DNA of 64,000 bases from Mesocentrotus franciscanus (Eukaryota > Echinodermata > Echinoidea > Camarodonta > Strongylocentrotidae), in contig CP137668.1 of the NCBI GenBank assembly GCA_037976565.1, positions 27,033,906 to 27,097,905 of the forward strand, written 5' to 3'. Position 1 is the first letter of the stretch; each line of letters begins with the position of its first letter. Of this stretch, positions 61,101 to 63,079 are shown in pieces. The notes beneath the pieces were generated by a model. That model saw nothing but the letters and a program-made list of their open reading frames with translations, had not been told where the DNA came from and searched no databases. Both the position numbers and the translations under genes were made by a program.

Positions 61101-63079
61101 CAGATTCATAAGATCATGCATAAACCAGGTAAATTCACGTAGTAGGAGTTATAGGGAGAAGATTGGAATGAACAGTTATAGGTAATAGGGAGGGTTGAAC
61201 GGAGGTGACAGCGAGGGTTGATTTGGAGTACCTTGGTTGAGAGAGAAATGGTTGGAAATGGAGAGAGTACAGTGTACCTGGATGTACAGATTTATAAGAT
61301 TATGCATAAACCAGGTAAATAGATGTAGGAAGAGTGGGGGATGTAGGACCAGTGTGTAACAGGGAGGGGGGTAAGGGTAATCAGTAGGGTGATGGGGTAT
61401 GCAGAGTGGTCAGACACACTGATAAAGAGAAGGGAGTTCCTGGATGAATGGATTCTTAAGAGCATGTGTAAACCTTGTAATTAGGAGGGCTACTTGGGCG
61501 TAAGATGGAGGCTGGTGCATGGGGGTGGGGGGCTGGCTGATGGAGAGATGGTCAGATTCACTTTTGGAGAGGAGAAATTACCTCGATGGACAGATTCATA
61601 AGATCATGCATAAACCAGATAAATTCAATATAAGGGGAGTTGGGGTGAGGGGATTGAGGTAGTATTAGAAAGGGGTGAGATGTAGTAACGGAGAATTGGG
61701 GGGGGGGGTCAGGGGACCTACATGTAGCTATTAAAGGGAGAGGTGCTCAAATGCCCTGTTGAAGTGGAATAATTTTGCAGAGAAAGAAGGAAGAAAAGAC
61801 AAAAATAGAGGTAGCAAATAATATATAAATAACACATCAGAGAATGACCATGTCACAGAATGATCGAAAGCAAGGTTAGTTTGTATGCATTTTGTATATA
61901 TGAATATCCAGTTTATCCTCTGTACTCGCCTTATACTTTTTTTCTCTTTCTTCTTCACTCGCCTTGATGTTTCTTTGCATAAATCGCATTGATAATTTTT
62001 AAGTCATCTTCTTGGAGCAAAAATGGCATAAAAATCTTTGTAAAACTATGAATTGTATGAGCAACACTTTTTGGGTTCCCAATGGGTGATATGTAAATTG
62101 CCTGGTACATTTATGTAAGAAAACATAAAAACAACAAAAACTAACATTGTTGTATTACAGATTAACAGTTTGATCCTCTTTTCTCTCCTTGATCCCACAG
62201 GGAGAAACCAGAAGGATACCGAAAGAGAAGCTAGCCTTATCAACCAGTGGGTCTCACTCACAGAGGAGAGGAACGCCGTCTTGGTCCCTGCCCCAGAGAG
62301 TGGGGTACCAGGGGCACCTGCAAACTGGGCCCCTCCCCCAGGAATGGAGACACATAAACCAGTACTATTTCTTGATATTGAAAGTGAGTTGAACAATTTC
62401 ATTTTGTCTTATTGTTTAAGAGGTTTTATTCAATTTTTTTTTTTTTTTTTTTTTTAAGGATCTATTGTAATATGGTATACAGACATCTGCATTTATTGGT
62501 AGAACATATAACTTCAAGCATAAACATCATATGGTAATATACTTTTCATCAAAATTCAAAATGCTTCTCTCCTCCCGACTAATACATTATGATAAAATTT
62601 ATCATCATACTTATTTGTTCAATTGATGTATTTATTAATGTTTTCCAAATTTTCCCAGCAATAAACGGTGACAGATACATGCACATTGTAATTATGACCA
62701 TTTGGCCTTCTTTTACTCATCCCAGTAGTCATTAAAGTGACATAAAAAGAGACAAATCAACTTTCTTCAGTTTTTACTTTGTACGTTTTCGCGGGCTGCA
62801 CCAAATTGTCTTACAGGTCGCATGAGGCTCTTGGACTGCTATTCAAGAACTAAGGGCCTAGCCTAGAGAATTGAATCTACTTTGTGCAGTGAAAGTGATC
62901 TATGCACTGTTTCTCGGTATCGCCAGCATGATAATCTTGTTCTCTATTTTTCAGCTGATGAGATGGGTACATCAGGTTTATTAGAAGGAATCCATGCAGC
63001 TGGTTTTAACTCCATCCTACCCAAGGAACTAGGTACCAAGATGGTCAATCTACCCATTATCAAGTACTATGAGAAAGAT
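302..63079 (+). CDS. KIF13: KIF13 / Kinesin-73 kinesin-3 motor gene, 28 exons, 3' end outside window
   Basis: Plus-end directed microtubule motor of the kinesin-3 family; known KIF13 proteins carry vesicular cargo and bind MAGUK scaffolds through the stalk. I joined 28 exons with GT/AG borders and consistent phases into 1,220 codons. Domains by residue: motor about 3-355 (P-loop 97-104, switch I 209-218, switch II DLAGSE 248-253), neck coiled coil 362-420, FHA about 437-545, coiled-coil stalk about 584-720, then the conserved KIF13 central region ([38 protein letters not shown] blocks). The stalk and late exons look closer to KIF13A than KIF13B as I remember them; invertebrates usually have a single KIF13, often ending in a CAP-Gly domain that would lie beyond this window. 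The span includes introns; exons are listed separately. Family assignment is very secure; the A-versus-B label is not. Confidence 0.97.
492..576 (+). CDS. KIF13: KIF13 exon 2 (motor N-terminus)
   Basis: Follows a TTTTGTTTCAG acceptor and encodes residues 17-44 ([21 protein letters not shown]...SSD), matching the KIF13A segment with TKCVVEMEGNQTVLHP. It ends in phase 2 (AG) at a GTAAGT donor, so the next exon must supply one base plus whole codons before exon 4. Confidence 0.95.
5423..5874. mobile_element. Inverted-repeat MITE-like element, 452 bp
   Basis: The left end CAGCCTTTTCACACACAGCT (start 5423) is the near-perfect reverse complement of the right end finishing AAAAGGCTG at 5874; terminal repeats run about 27 bases. 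Internal CCTTTCACACACA words recur near 5512 and 5659. No open reading frame of note, so a non-autonomous DNA element is the best reading. A target-site duplication is not clear. Confidence 0.7.
6879..7271. mobile_element. TTAA-ended MITE, copy 1 (393 bp)
   Basis: Starts TTAAAGATAAAGACCAGT and ends with the reverse complement TTAAAGGTAAAGACTAGT. TTAA at both ends suggests a piggyBac-type target. A closely similar copy of nearly the same length lies at 19481-19874, confirming a mobile family. Short open frames in both copies are shadows. Confidence 0.75.
7490..7502 (+). CDS. KIF13: KIF13 exon 3, 13-nt microexon
   Basis: Exon 2 ends in phase 2 but exon 4 must be read from phase 0 to give [10 protein letters not shown], so a linking exon of 3n+1 bases must exist. 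These 13 bases finish Arg45 and add Lys-Gly-Val-Arg, giving DRKGVR|TFAFD, where KIF13 paralogs have a short variable basic segment. A long pyrimidine tract (about 7420-7470) precedes the AG and a perfect GTAAGT donor follows. That a linking exon exists is nearly certain; that it is this one is likely. Confidence 0.68.
7916..8331. mobile_element. hAT-like MITE with long TIRs, 416 bp
   Basis: Terminal inverted repeats of about 26 bases start TAACTCCGG at 7916 and end CCGGAGTTA at 8331. The flanks form a 9-base direct repeat with one mismatch (GCCTTACTG at 7907-7915, GCCTTACCG at 8332-8340), consistent with an 8-9 bp target duplication as in hAT elements. A second, internal hairpin (AGCTCCGACGCC against GGCGTCGGAGCT) sits at the left end. 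It is GC-richer than its surroundings and lies in intron 3, whose remainder (7503-7906, 8341-8549) holds nothing notable. Confidence 0.75.
8550..8607 (+). CDS. KIF13: KIF13 exon 4 (motor, [10 protein letters not shown])
   Basis: Acceptor TTTTTGCAG. Encodes residues 50-68, [19 protein letters not shown], the conserved kinesin-3 block usually written as FAYDHCFWS or FAFDYCFWS. Donor GTGAGT. Codon 69 is split across the junction and reads AGT (Ser), where vertebrate KIF13 usually has Gly. Confidence 0.95.
9116..9405. repeat. GA-rich homopurine tract
   Basis: Nearly uninterrupted purines on the plus strand for about 280 bases, including GAGAGAGA runs and a G10 run near 9271. Apparent Ser/Pro/Leu-rich minus-strand frames here come from the composition only. 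Confidence 0.85.
11150..11400. repeat. GA-rich homopurine tract
   Basis: About 250 bases of GAGAGG/GGGAGG-type purine-rich sequence on the plus strand. Minus-strand open frames are low-complexity artefacts. Confidence 0.8.
11427..11712. mobile_element. Foldback MITE, 286 bp
   Basis: The left arm begins GGGGTGTTTCACAAAGACTA and the right arm ends with its reverse complement (AGTCTTTGTGAAACACCCC). Arms are roughly 80 bases and carry AGGCCGTTCGTGCCATTGTT and its mirror at 11636-11660. The spacer is about 120 bases of AT-rich sequence. No coding capacity. Confidence 0.8.
12296..12720. repeat. Direct repeat, period about 231 bp
   Basis: Two close copies: 12296-12487 and 12527-12720. Each runs from TTGAAC-AGCCTTAATGTTTG through GAGATATTGATGAAG to CTTCAGTAGATGTTGAC, separated by a GA microsatellite. 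Further GA tracts at 12070-12090 and 12150-12185 suggest a longer degenerate array to the left. Confidence 0.75.
15281..15390. repeat. CT-rich decamer minisatellite
   Basis: Eleven consecutive 10-base units; nine in the middle (15291-15380) are exactly TCTCTCCCTT and the outer two are variants (TCTCTCGCTT, TCTCTCGCTC). A wider CT-rich zone with a C12 run begins near 15210. Confidence 0.9.
17010..17220 (-). mobile_element. tRNA-derived SINE, minus orientation
   Basis: Read on the minus strand, GTGGTATATTGG (17193-17205) resembles a pol III A box and GGATTCAATTC (17157-17167) a B box, as in a tRNA head. The body runs left and includes a segment ending CCAGGGTAATA-like sequence near 17025, shared with the SINE at 28700-28945. 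Boundaries are approximate. Confidence 0.5.
19110..19166. repeat. TC microsatellite abutting exon 5 acceptor
   Basis: A (TC)n run with a few CCTC/TATC interruptions ends about six bases before the AG of exon 5, with only ATATAT between. It is the polypyrimidine tract of that acceptor. Confidence 0.9.
19173..19265 (+). CDS. KIF13: KIF13 exon 5 (up to the P-loop)
   Basis: Encodes residues 69-99, [19 protein letters not shown] followed by [12 protein letters not shown], the universal kinesin segment before the ATP-binding P-loop. The acceptor is unusual: a TC dinucleotide run ends only a few bases before ATATATAG and serves as the polypyrimidine tract. The intron interrupts the P-loop codons (GQTG|SGKS). 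Confidence 0.97.
19266..20704 (+). other. KIF13 intron 5 (1.4 kb)
   Basis: Contains TTAA MITE copy 2. A minus-strand stretch (about 20097-20370) stays open without a supported start; no family was recognised. A CCTCCCCTCC tract leads into exon 6. Confidence 0.7.
19481..19874. mobile_element. TTAA-ended MITE, copy 2 (394 bp)
   Basis: Same orientation and about 90 percent similar to 6879-7271 by eye, including a shared central stretch (ATATCTATTTGGTCCCAATA). Ends TTAAAGATAAAGACCAG and CTGGTCTTTCCCTTTAA. It differs by small deletions and a longer T run near the right end. It lies in intron 5. Confidence 0.75.
20705..20888 (+). CDS. KIF13: KIF13 exon 6 (P-loop end to beta-4 / loop 7)
   Basis: Opens with the second half of the P-loop ([12 protein letters not shown]) and continues through [13 protein letters not shown] to [18 protein letters not shown], residues 100-160. 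These are invariant kinesin-3 motor blocks. The acceptor follows a CCTCCCCTCCCCTTTGTCC tract; the donor is GTAAGA. Confidence 0.97.
20889..22086 (+). other. KIF13 intron 6 (1.2 kb)
   Basis: AT-rich, no coding sequence. An inverted repeat, ATGCATCTTTATCATGATAA at 21594-21613 against TTTATCATGATAAAGATGCATG around 21550-21571, could form a 20-base hairpin. Confidence 0.6.
22087..22174 (+). CDS. KIF13: KIF13 exon 7 ([17 protein letters not shown])
   Basis: Encodes residues 161-190: [20 protein letters not shown] then STLAVSSFE, nearly the same as KIF13A LKVREHKVLGPYVDGL. Acceptor TCTCCAG, donor GTTGGT (non-consensus at +3 and +4). It ends in phase 0 and joins exon 8 (NIEALMSEG) to form the standard FE-IE-LMSEGN block. 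Confidence 0.95.
23277..23870. repeat. Minisatellite, unit about 110-120 bp, five copies
   Basis: Repeated units start GATCTCTTTACCTCATTAG, continue TCTGAATACCTC...CAGGAGACATAATCAAC, and end TTGTTCACACTAGAATTGTT. Starts lie near 23277, 23390, 23500, 23613 and 23727. Degenerate relatives appear at 24105-24170 and 24470-24560 (TGACCTCATTAGCATGCTGT), so the array was once longer. Confidence 0.85.
24822..25085 (+). mobile_element. tRNA-derived SINE, plus orientation
   Basis: The head has A box TGGTCGAGTGG (24831-24841) and B box GGTTCGAGACC (24852-24862), both near consensus, but only 10 bases apart. The anticodon arm is therefore deleted and this is not a functional tRNA. The body contains TGCTAGAGCGCCATAATGGC and ends GAGCGCTATACAAGAACCC followed by AT-rich sequence, a style I associate with sea urchin SINEs (from memory). 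Confidence 0.65.
26430..26660. repeat. GA-rich homopurine tract
   Basis: GAGAG microsatellite at 26440-26455 and a GGAGGAGG/GAGAGG-rich stretch at 26545-26655 on the plus strand. Pro/Ser-rich minus-strand frames here are compositional artefacts. Confidence 0.75.
28700..28945 (-). mobile_element. tRNA-derived SINE, minus orientation
   Basis: On the minus strand the head reads TGGTGTAGTGG (A box, near 28930-28942) and GGGTTCAAGTCC (B box, 28887-28898), both excellent pol III signals with near-tRNA spacing. The tRNA fold is broken by an A7 run in the anticodon region. The body has AAATGGGTACCTGATAGG and ends CCAGGGTAATAAAACTCAGC, shared in part with 17010-17220 and 32805-32850. Confidence 0.65.
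31511..32216. repeat. 353-bp tandem duplication before exon 8
   Basis: Two adjacent copies (about 31511-31864 and 31865-32216), nearly identical; both contain ACATGCTCATAACTAAAATA and a pyrimidine-rich half ending CTATCCTTTTTTTGCACACC. The right copy ends about 57 bases before exon 8. Long Phe/Ser/Leu-rich plus-strand frames come from the pyrimidine bias; one runs into exon 8 by chance. Confidence 0.9.
32274..32408 (+). CDS. KIF13: KIF13 exon 8 (switch I)
   Basis: Encodes residues 191-235: [20 protein letters not shown] then [19 protein letters not shown] and [14 protein letters not shown] is switch I, which contacts the nucleotide phosphates. The acceptor follows a 500-base pyrimidine-rich, tandemly duplicated stretch; the donor is GTAAGT. 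Both ends are in phase 0, which permits an optional in-frame insert before exon 9. Confidence 0.97.
33229..34117. repeat. Interspersed repeat with 144-bp tandem units carrying DR1 motifs
   Basis: Bounded by CCGGAGGCATTATG near 33250 and GGCGGAGGCATCATTTTCGA near 34071. Inside, a 144-base unit (TCGTGATCGC...GAACTGATTAGATTTTGGGG...) is repeated about three times with high identity (starts 33307, 33451, 33595) and once or twice more in decayed form. Each unit carries a perfect AGGTCAAAGGTCA (33410, 33554, 33697; also 33850). The 48-codon period keeps a minus-strand frame open without any evidence of coding. Confidence 0.8.
34537..34844. mobile_element. Inverted-repeat MITE-like element, 308 bp
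   Basis: Left end CTACAATTCGTCGCC followed by TGGCAGAAGGGCGTTAGC; right end GCTAACGCCCTTCTGCC followed by GGCGACGAATTATAG. The terminal inverted repeats are about 37 bases with few mismatches. A further GCTAACGCCCTTCTGC copy lies at 34761-34776. Confidence 0.75.
36141..36164 (+). CDS. KIF13: Candidate optional KIF13 microexon (8 codons, loop 10)
   Basis: Twenty-four bases with an acceptor (CATCATCAG) and a good GTAAGC donor, in the exon 8-exon 9 intron where both flanks are phase 0. It would insert EANDTIRV between VESD and VSGEKVSK, in the loop between the switch I strand and switch II. Vertebrate KIF13 has only a short linker there, so the gene works without it. An approximately 300-base CT-rich tract starts just downstream, the kind of context that binds splicing repressors such as PTB. 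Support is splice-site and phase logic only. Confidence 0.45.
36205..36500. repeat. CT-rich pyrimidine tract
   Basis: About 300 bases of CTCTCT, TGTC and CCCTC runs beginning 40 bases after the candidate microexon at 36141. It includes (TGTC)n at 36251-36270. Open frames rich in Ser, Leu and Pro across it are compositional. Confidence 0.85.
36927..37310. repeat. Interspersed repeat with DR1 motifs
   Basis: Starts TATCCCCTCGCAGACGAG and ends near CGGCGAGGGGATGCTAAGC, with inverted CCCCTCGC/GCGAGGGG ends. The interior has CCGTCCGTACTTCCGTTCGT and two perfect AGGTCAAAGGTCA motifs at 37111 and 37216, each followed by an AATATGCAAAAA-type segment. It resembles 33229-34117 in layout but not in detail. 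Confidence 0.7.
37836..37948 (+). CDS. KIF13: KIF13 exon 9 (switch II)
   Basis: Encodes residues 236-272: [19 protein letters not shown] then [24 protein letters not shown] is switch II; the rest matches KIF13A SERVSKTGAAGERLKEGSNINK. Acceptor CATCCTTAG, donor GTAAGT, phase 2 end completing Lys273 in exon 10. Confidence 0.97.
37949..38642 (+). repeat. KIF13 intron 9 with a tandem duplication of about 165 bp
   Basis: Two copies, about 38225-38340 and 38375-38490, share ATGCAGCCAAT-CATTAT and TTGCTGAGACAATATTGTGT. CATG/GCATGCATGC words lie between. No coding sequence. Confidence 0.7.
38643..38754 (+). CDS. KIF13: KIF13 exon 10 (alpha-4, loop 12)
   Basis: Encodes residues 273-310: [19 protein letters not shown] then [19 protein letters not shown]. 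The short lysine cluster GKKKNN is the loop-12 K-loop, which helps kinesin-3 motors stay on tubulin; as in vertebrate KIF13 it is less basic than in KIF1A. Donor GTATTC is weak. Confidence 0.97.
38755..39914 (+). other. KIF13 intron 10 with foldback element and duplicated acceptor
   Basis: A hairpin-forming element spans about 39027-39225: AAATAATACACAGG and TGGTCGATGCAGCGC on the left mirror GCGCTGCATCGCCATAACGT and CCTGTGTATTATTT on the right. Past 39230 the sequence is GC-richer to about 39500. The last 235 bases hold two copies of a 132-base segment, each ending in an acceptor-like GCAG (39779-39782 and 39911-39914); the second is the real exon 11 acceptor. Confidence 0.7.
39915..40067 (+). 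CDS. KIF13: KIF13 exon 11 (motor C-terminus, neck linker)
   Basis: Encodes residues 311-361: [40 protein letters not shown] and [18 protein letters not shown] and LRYADRAK are kinesin signatures, and the end is the KIF13 neck-linker region. Vertebrates have D or N rather than E-C before LGG. The acceptor lies in the second of two copies of a duplicated 132-base segment. Confidence 0.97.
40465..40524 (+). CDS. KIF13: KIF13 exon 12 (neck helix)
   Basis: Twenty codons, [20 protein letters not shown] (residues 362-381), matching [15 protein letters not shown], the dimerisation neck coil next to the motor. Acceptor CTTTTCACAG, donor GTAAGA, phase 0 on both sides. Confidence 0.95.
40880..41380 (+). 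repeat. 85-bp tandem array ending at the exon 13 acceptor
   Basis: Five 85-base units start at 40956, 41041, 41126, 41211 and 41296, and a shorter diverged unit precedes them. Each unit has GCTTGATCTTAACACTACCA, then TTTCCTTAGTATTTCATAAC, then a run ending TATCTTTTATTTCTTAGAG. The sixth occurrence of that ending is the true acceptor and first bases of exon 13 (41381-41385). Units are nearly identical, so the expansion is recent. Confidence 0.95.
41383..41493 (+). CDS. KIF13: KIF13 exon 13 (neck coiled coil)
   Basis: Residues 382-418: [20 protein letters not shown] then [17 protein letters not shown], matching LKEKLEESEKLIKELTVTWEEKLRKTEEI of KIF13A. The acceptor TTTATTTCTTAG is preceded by five 85-base tandem units, most ending in the same acceptor-like word. 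Donor GTAAGC. Confidence 0.95.
41494..42303 (+). repeat. KIF13 intron 13 with degenerate repeat of about 150 bp
   Basis: Copies starting near 41987 and 42142 share TTTGATTCTGA-TG and ACAAAAATCTTGGCAATTT; a third TGTTTGATTTTAGGAGAG at 42290-42307 is the exon 14 acceptor itself. The first 490 bases hold nothing specific. Confidence 0.5.
42304..42438 (+). CDS. KIF13: KIF13 exon 14 (FHA domain start)
   Basis: Residues 419-463: [20 protein letters not shown] then [20 protein letters not shown] and [25 protein letters not shown] is the hallmark opening of the kinesin-3 FHA domain, a phosphopeptide-binding fold that also helps dimerisation and regulation. Acceptor GATTTTAG, donor GTAAGA. Confidence 0.97.
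42563..42843. mobile_element. TTAA-ended MITE, 281 bp
   Basis: Begins TTAACCCTTTAGCAACTAAA and ends with the approximate reverse complement (CTAGTTGCTAATTGGTTAA). The interior is GC-richer, with a CCGTCCGTTTTCGTCCGTTT segment. It lies in intron 14, whose remainder holds nothing specific. Distinct from the 6879 family although both have TTAA ends. Confidence 0.65.
43125..43264 (+). CDS. KIF13: KIF13 exon 15 (FHA domain middle)
   Basis: Residues 464-509: begins [20 protein letters not shown], then [20 protein letters not shown] and SPCENA. It aligns with DIQLFGIGIQPQHCEIDI of KIF13A; the HC pair marks the FHA recognition face. Acceptor CTTTATGTAG, donor GTAAGA, ends in phase 2. Confidence 0.95.
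44504..45365. mobile_element. Large foldback element, arms about 360 bp
   Basis: The left arm (about 44504-44875) starts GTGGGCCGAGCGCGATTTT; the right arm (about 45005-45365) ends AAAATCGCACTCGGCCCAC. Internal landmarks mirror each other, for example GTACGAAGAAATTCTGTAAT near 44780 against CAGAATTTCTTCGTACGACG near 45078. The spacer is about 130 bases. Mirror-image short frames on opposite strands come from this symmetry. It occupies much of intron 15; an AT repeat (43450-43495) and a SINE-tail-like fragment (about 44150-44215) make up the rest. Confidence 0.85.
45485..45600 (+). CDS. KIF13: KIF13 exon 16 (FHA domain end)
   Basis: Residues 510-548: [20 protein letters not shown] then [39 protein letters not shown] is the final FHA block (KIF13A: CVNGTLV...LWHGDRILWGNNHFFRINLP). 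Acceptor GTTTTTGTTAG, donor GTAAGA. Confidence 0.97.
45630..45975. repeat. GGAT/ATGG tetranucleotide tract in intron 16
   Basis: About 340 bases dominated by ATGGATGG and TGGATGAA words with one TATATATA stretch at 45655-45675. It fills most of the intron between exons 16 and 17. Confidence 0.85.
46087..46191 (+). CDS. KIF13: KIF13 exon 17 (linker after FHA)
   Basis: Residues 549-583: [20 protein letters not shown] then [15 protein letters not shown]. The low-complexity Thr/Pro start is lineage-specific; [10 protein letters not shown] aligns with YNYEFAQMEVIMKTL in KIF13A. Acceptor CTTTTCATAG, donor GTAAGT. Confidence 0.92.
46192..46691 (+). other. KIF13 intron 17
   Basis: Five hundred bases of AT-rich sequence; nothing specific seen. 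Confidence 0.7.
46692..46965 (+). CDS. KIF13: KIF13 exon 18 (stalk coiled coil)
   Basis: Residues 584-674. Begins [20 protein letters not shown] and [20 protein letters not shown], a heptad-rich coiled coil matching the EKQYLEEKRSALEEQRLMYERELEQLRQQL region of KIF13A. It then has a polar Gly/Ser-rich tail with a duplicated SSLGVG motif and ends YEEWSEDR, aligned with QWAEER. Acceptor TTTCACTAG, donor GTCAGT. Confidence 0.93.
47090..47216 (-). mobile_element. SINE with 7SL-like head, minus orientation, in intron 18
   Basis: Read on the minus strand it begins GGCGTTGTGGCGTGCGCCTG, TAATCCAGCTA, very like the 5' domain of 7SL/SRP RNA (GGTGGCGCGTGCCTGTAGTC, CCAGCTA, from memory). It continues to a B-box-like GGTTCGAAAC and then GTCTTTCGGATGGTGACATT, which resembles the conserved central part of DeuSINEs. 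The rest of intron 18 (47217-47641) is AT-rich with nothing specific. Confidence 0.55.
47642..47804 (+). CDS. KIF13: KIF13 exon 19 (stalk)
   Basis: Residues 675-729: [40 protein letters not shown] and [14 protein letters not shown], near-identical to KIF13[33 protein letters not shown]. In KIF13B/Khc-73 this stretch belongs to the MAGUK-binding stalk region that contacts Dlg. Acceptor TCTCCCTAG, donor GTAGCT. Confidence 0.96.
47805..48408 (+). other. KIF13 intron 19
   Basis: AT-rich, no coding sequence or clear repeat seen. Confidence 0.7.
48409..48555 (+). CDS. KIF13: KIF13 exon 20 (VSEPAIQV block)
   Basis: Residues 730-778: [40 protein letters not shown] and RKDKGIPLK. It aligns with [31 protein letters not shown] of KIF13A. 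Acceptor TTGATCAG (weak pyrimidine tract), donor GTGAGA. Both ends are phase 0, leaving room for optional exons before exon 21. Confidence 0.96.
49246..49293 (+). CDS. KIF13: Candidate optional KIF13 cassette exon (16 codons)
   Basis: Forty-eight bases between CACTCAAAAG and a GTACAC donor, open in phase 0 where both neighbours are phase 0. It would add [16 protein letters not shown]. Its start (GATGA) and end (FFESQ) resemble the start and FYESQ of exon 21 (DEDPFYESQ), which hints at an ancient exon duplication. RKLS resembles a basophilic kinase site. Vertebrate KIF13 has a variable linker here. Splice sites are only moderate. Confidence 0.35.
53533..53904. mobile_element. Foldback element, near-perfect 170-bp arms
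   Basis: Arms of about 170-180 bases flank a loop of about 10 (ATAACATTAG near 53725). The left inner arm AACTCAGTGTTATATTGCTC mirrors the right GTAATATAACACTGAGTTCC. The outer ends are TGTGACGTCATC and TATGACGTCACAG. Similarity falls off outward. No coding capacity. Confidence 0.85.
55115..55243 (+). CDS. KIF13: KIF13 exon 21 ([19 protein letters not shown])
   Basis: Residues 779-821: [20 protein letters not shown] then [20 protein letters not shown] and QGE, matching KIF13[42 protein letters not shown]. Acceptor ACTATTTTAG, donor GTATGA. Its 3' half plus donor is copied three more times in the next intron. Confidence 0.97.
55244..55680 (+). repeat. Three tandem copies of the 3' half of exon 21 plus donor
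   Basis: The segment ACTTAACTATGGTGTACC ... CAGCAAGGAGAG|GTATGA recurs at offsets of 141, 133 and 141 bases after the true exon end. Copies lie near 55330-55385, 55472-55519 and 55605-55664. The first keeps the reading frame ([13 protein letters not shown]...) and GTATGA donor; the second lost eight bases upstream; the third reads GGAGATGTATGG at the donor. The remainder of the intron to 55928 is unremarkable. Confidence 0.92.
55929..56096 (+). CDS. KIF13: KIF13 exon 22 ([14 protein letters not shown])
   Basis: Residues 822-877: [19 protein letters not shown], then an acidic Ser/Gly-rich linker ([18 protein letters not shown]), then GAPLTCR. The ends match KIF13A VAGRLHVEVMRVTGAVPE and KLTCRVKI; the middle is the usual variable loop. 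Acceptor TTCAACAG, donor GTGAGT. Confidence 0.95.
56097..57311 (+). other. KIF13 introns 22 and 23 (around exon 23)
   Basis: Sequence outside exon 23 (56565-56747) is AT-rich intron. A GC-rich patch near 56155-56175 follows exon 22. Nothing else specific seen. Confidence 0.6.
56565..56747 (+). CDS. KIF13: KIF13 exon 23 ([23 protein letters not shown])
   Basis: Residues 878-938. [20 protein letters not shown] then [20 protein letters not shown] and a linker [21 protein letters not shown], aligned with [25 protein letters not shown] of KIF13A. The family-conserved W-D is replaced by FA. Acceptor CTTATCCACAG, donor GTACAA. Confidence 0.96.
57312..57472 (+). CDS. KIF13: KIF13 exon 24 ([24 protein letters not shown])
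   Basis: Residues 939-991: [20 protein letters not shown] then [20 protein letters not shown] and [13 protein letters not shown]. It matches VNVTEEFLEFISDGALAIEVWGHR and LHAKTRTLHDRW. Acceptor CTCCTGTAG, donor GTAAGA, phase 2 end completing Arg992. Confidence 0.96.
57473..60300 (+). other. KIF13 intron 24 (2.8 kb)
   Basis: Contains a degenerate CCCTAA-like stretch (57555-57680, for example CTAATCCTAACACTAACCCT) and short A/T-rich repeats. No coding sequence recognised. A C8A11 run lies at 60181-60199. Confidence 0.7.
60301..60433 (+). CDS. KIF13: KIF13 exon 25 ([14 protein letters not shown])
   Basis: Residues 992-1036: [44 protein letters not shown]. It aligns with RWNEVTRRIEMWISILELNELGEY...TGGIFQLRQ of KIF13A. 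Acceptor GTCTCTCTGTAG, donor GTATTA, phase 0 end. Confidence 0.96.
60434..60884 (+). other. KIF13 intron 25
   Basis: AT-rich, nothing specific seen. Confidence 0.65.
60885..61128 (+). CDS. KIF13: KIF13 exon 26 ([16 protein letters not shown])
   Basis: Residues 1037-1117: [80 protein letters not shown]. It resembles KIF13A (LQRGLDSYQ...[23 protein letters not shown]) more than KIF13B. Acceptor TTTGGCAG, donor GTAAAT. Decayed copies of its 3' end and donor follow in the intron. Confidence 0.97.
61129..62200 (+). repeat. KIF13 intron 26 with decayed copies of exon 26 end
   Basis: Three degenerate copies of the exon 26 3' end follow: 61267-61320 (CCTGGATGTACAGATTTATA ... CATAAACCAGGTAAAT), 61399-61482 (GAGAAGGGAGTTCCTGGATG ... 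AAACCTTGTAA) and 61542-61625 (CGATGGACAGATTCATAAGA ... AACCAGATAAAT). Offsets are about 186, 162 and 142 bases. The first keeps a GT donor, the last has AT. From 61700 on the intron is AT-rich with nothing specific. Confidence 0.85.
62201..62383 (+). CDS. KIF13: KIF13 exon 27 ([11 protein letters not shown])
   Basis: Residues 1118-1178: [60 protein letters not shown]. Near-identical to KIF13[44 protein letters not shown]. Acceptor GATCCCACAG, donor GTGAGT, phase 1 end. Confidence 0.97.
62384..62954 (+). other. KIF13 intron 27
   Basis: Begins with a T run (62434-62457); otherwise AT-rich with nothing specific. Confidence 0.65.
62955..63079 (+). CDS. KIF13: KIF13 exon 28 (last exon in window)
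   Basis: Residues 1179-1220: [20 protein letters not shown] then [20 protein letters not shown] and KD, matching KIF13A ASGVNSILPKEHGSQFFYLPIIKHSDDE. Acceptor CTATTTTTCAG, donor GTAAGT, phase 0. Since the match continues in the family (VSAVASWDSSVHD and onward), at least 500 codons should lie beyond position 64000. Confidence 0.95.
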
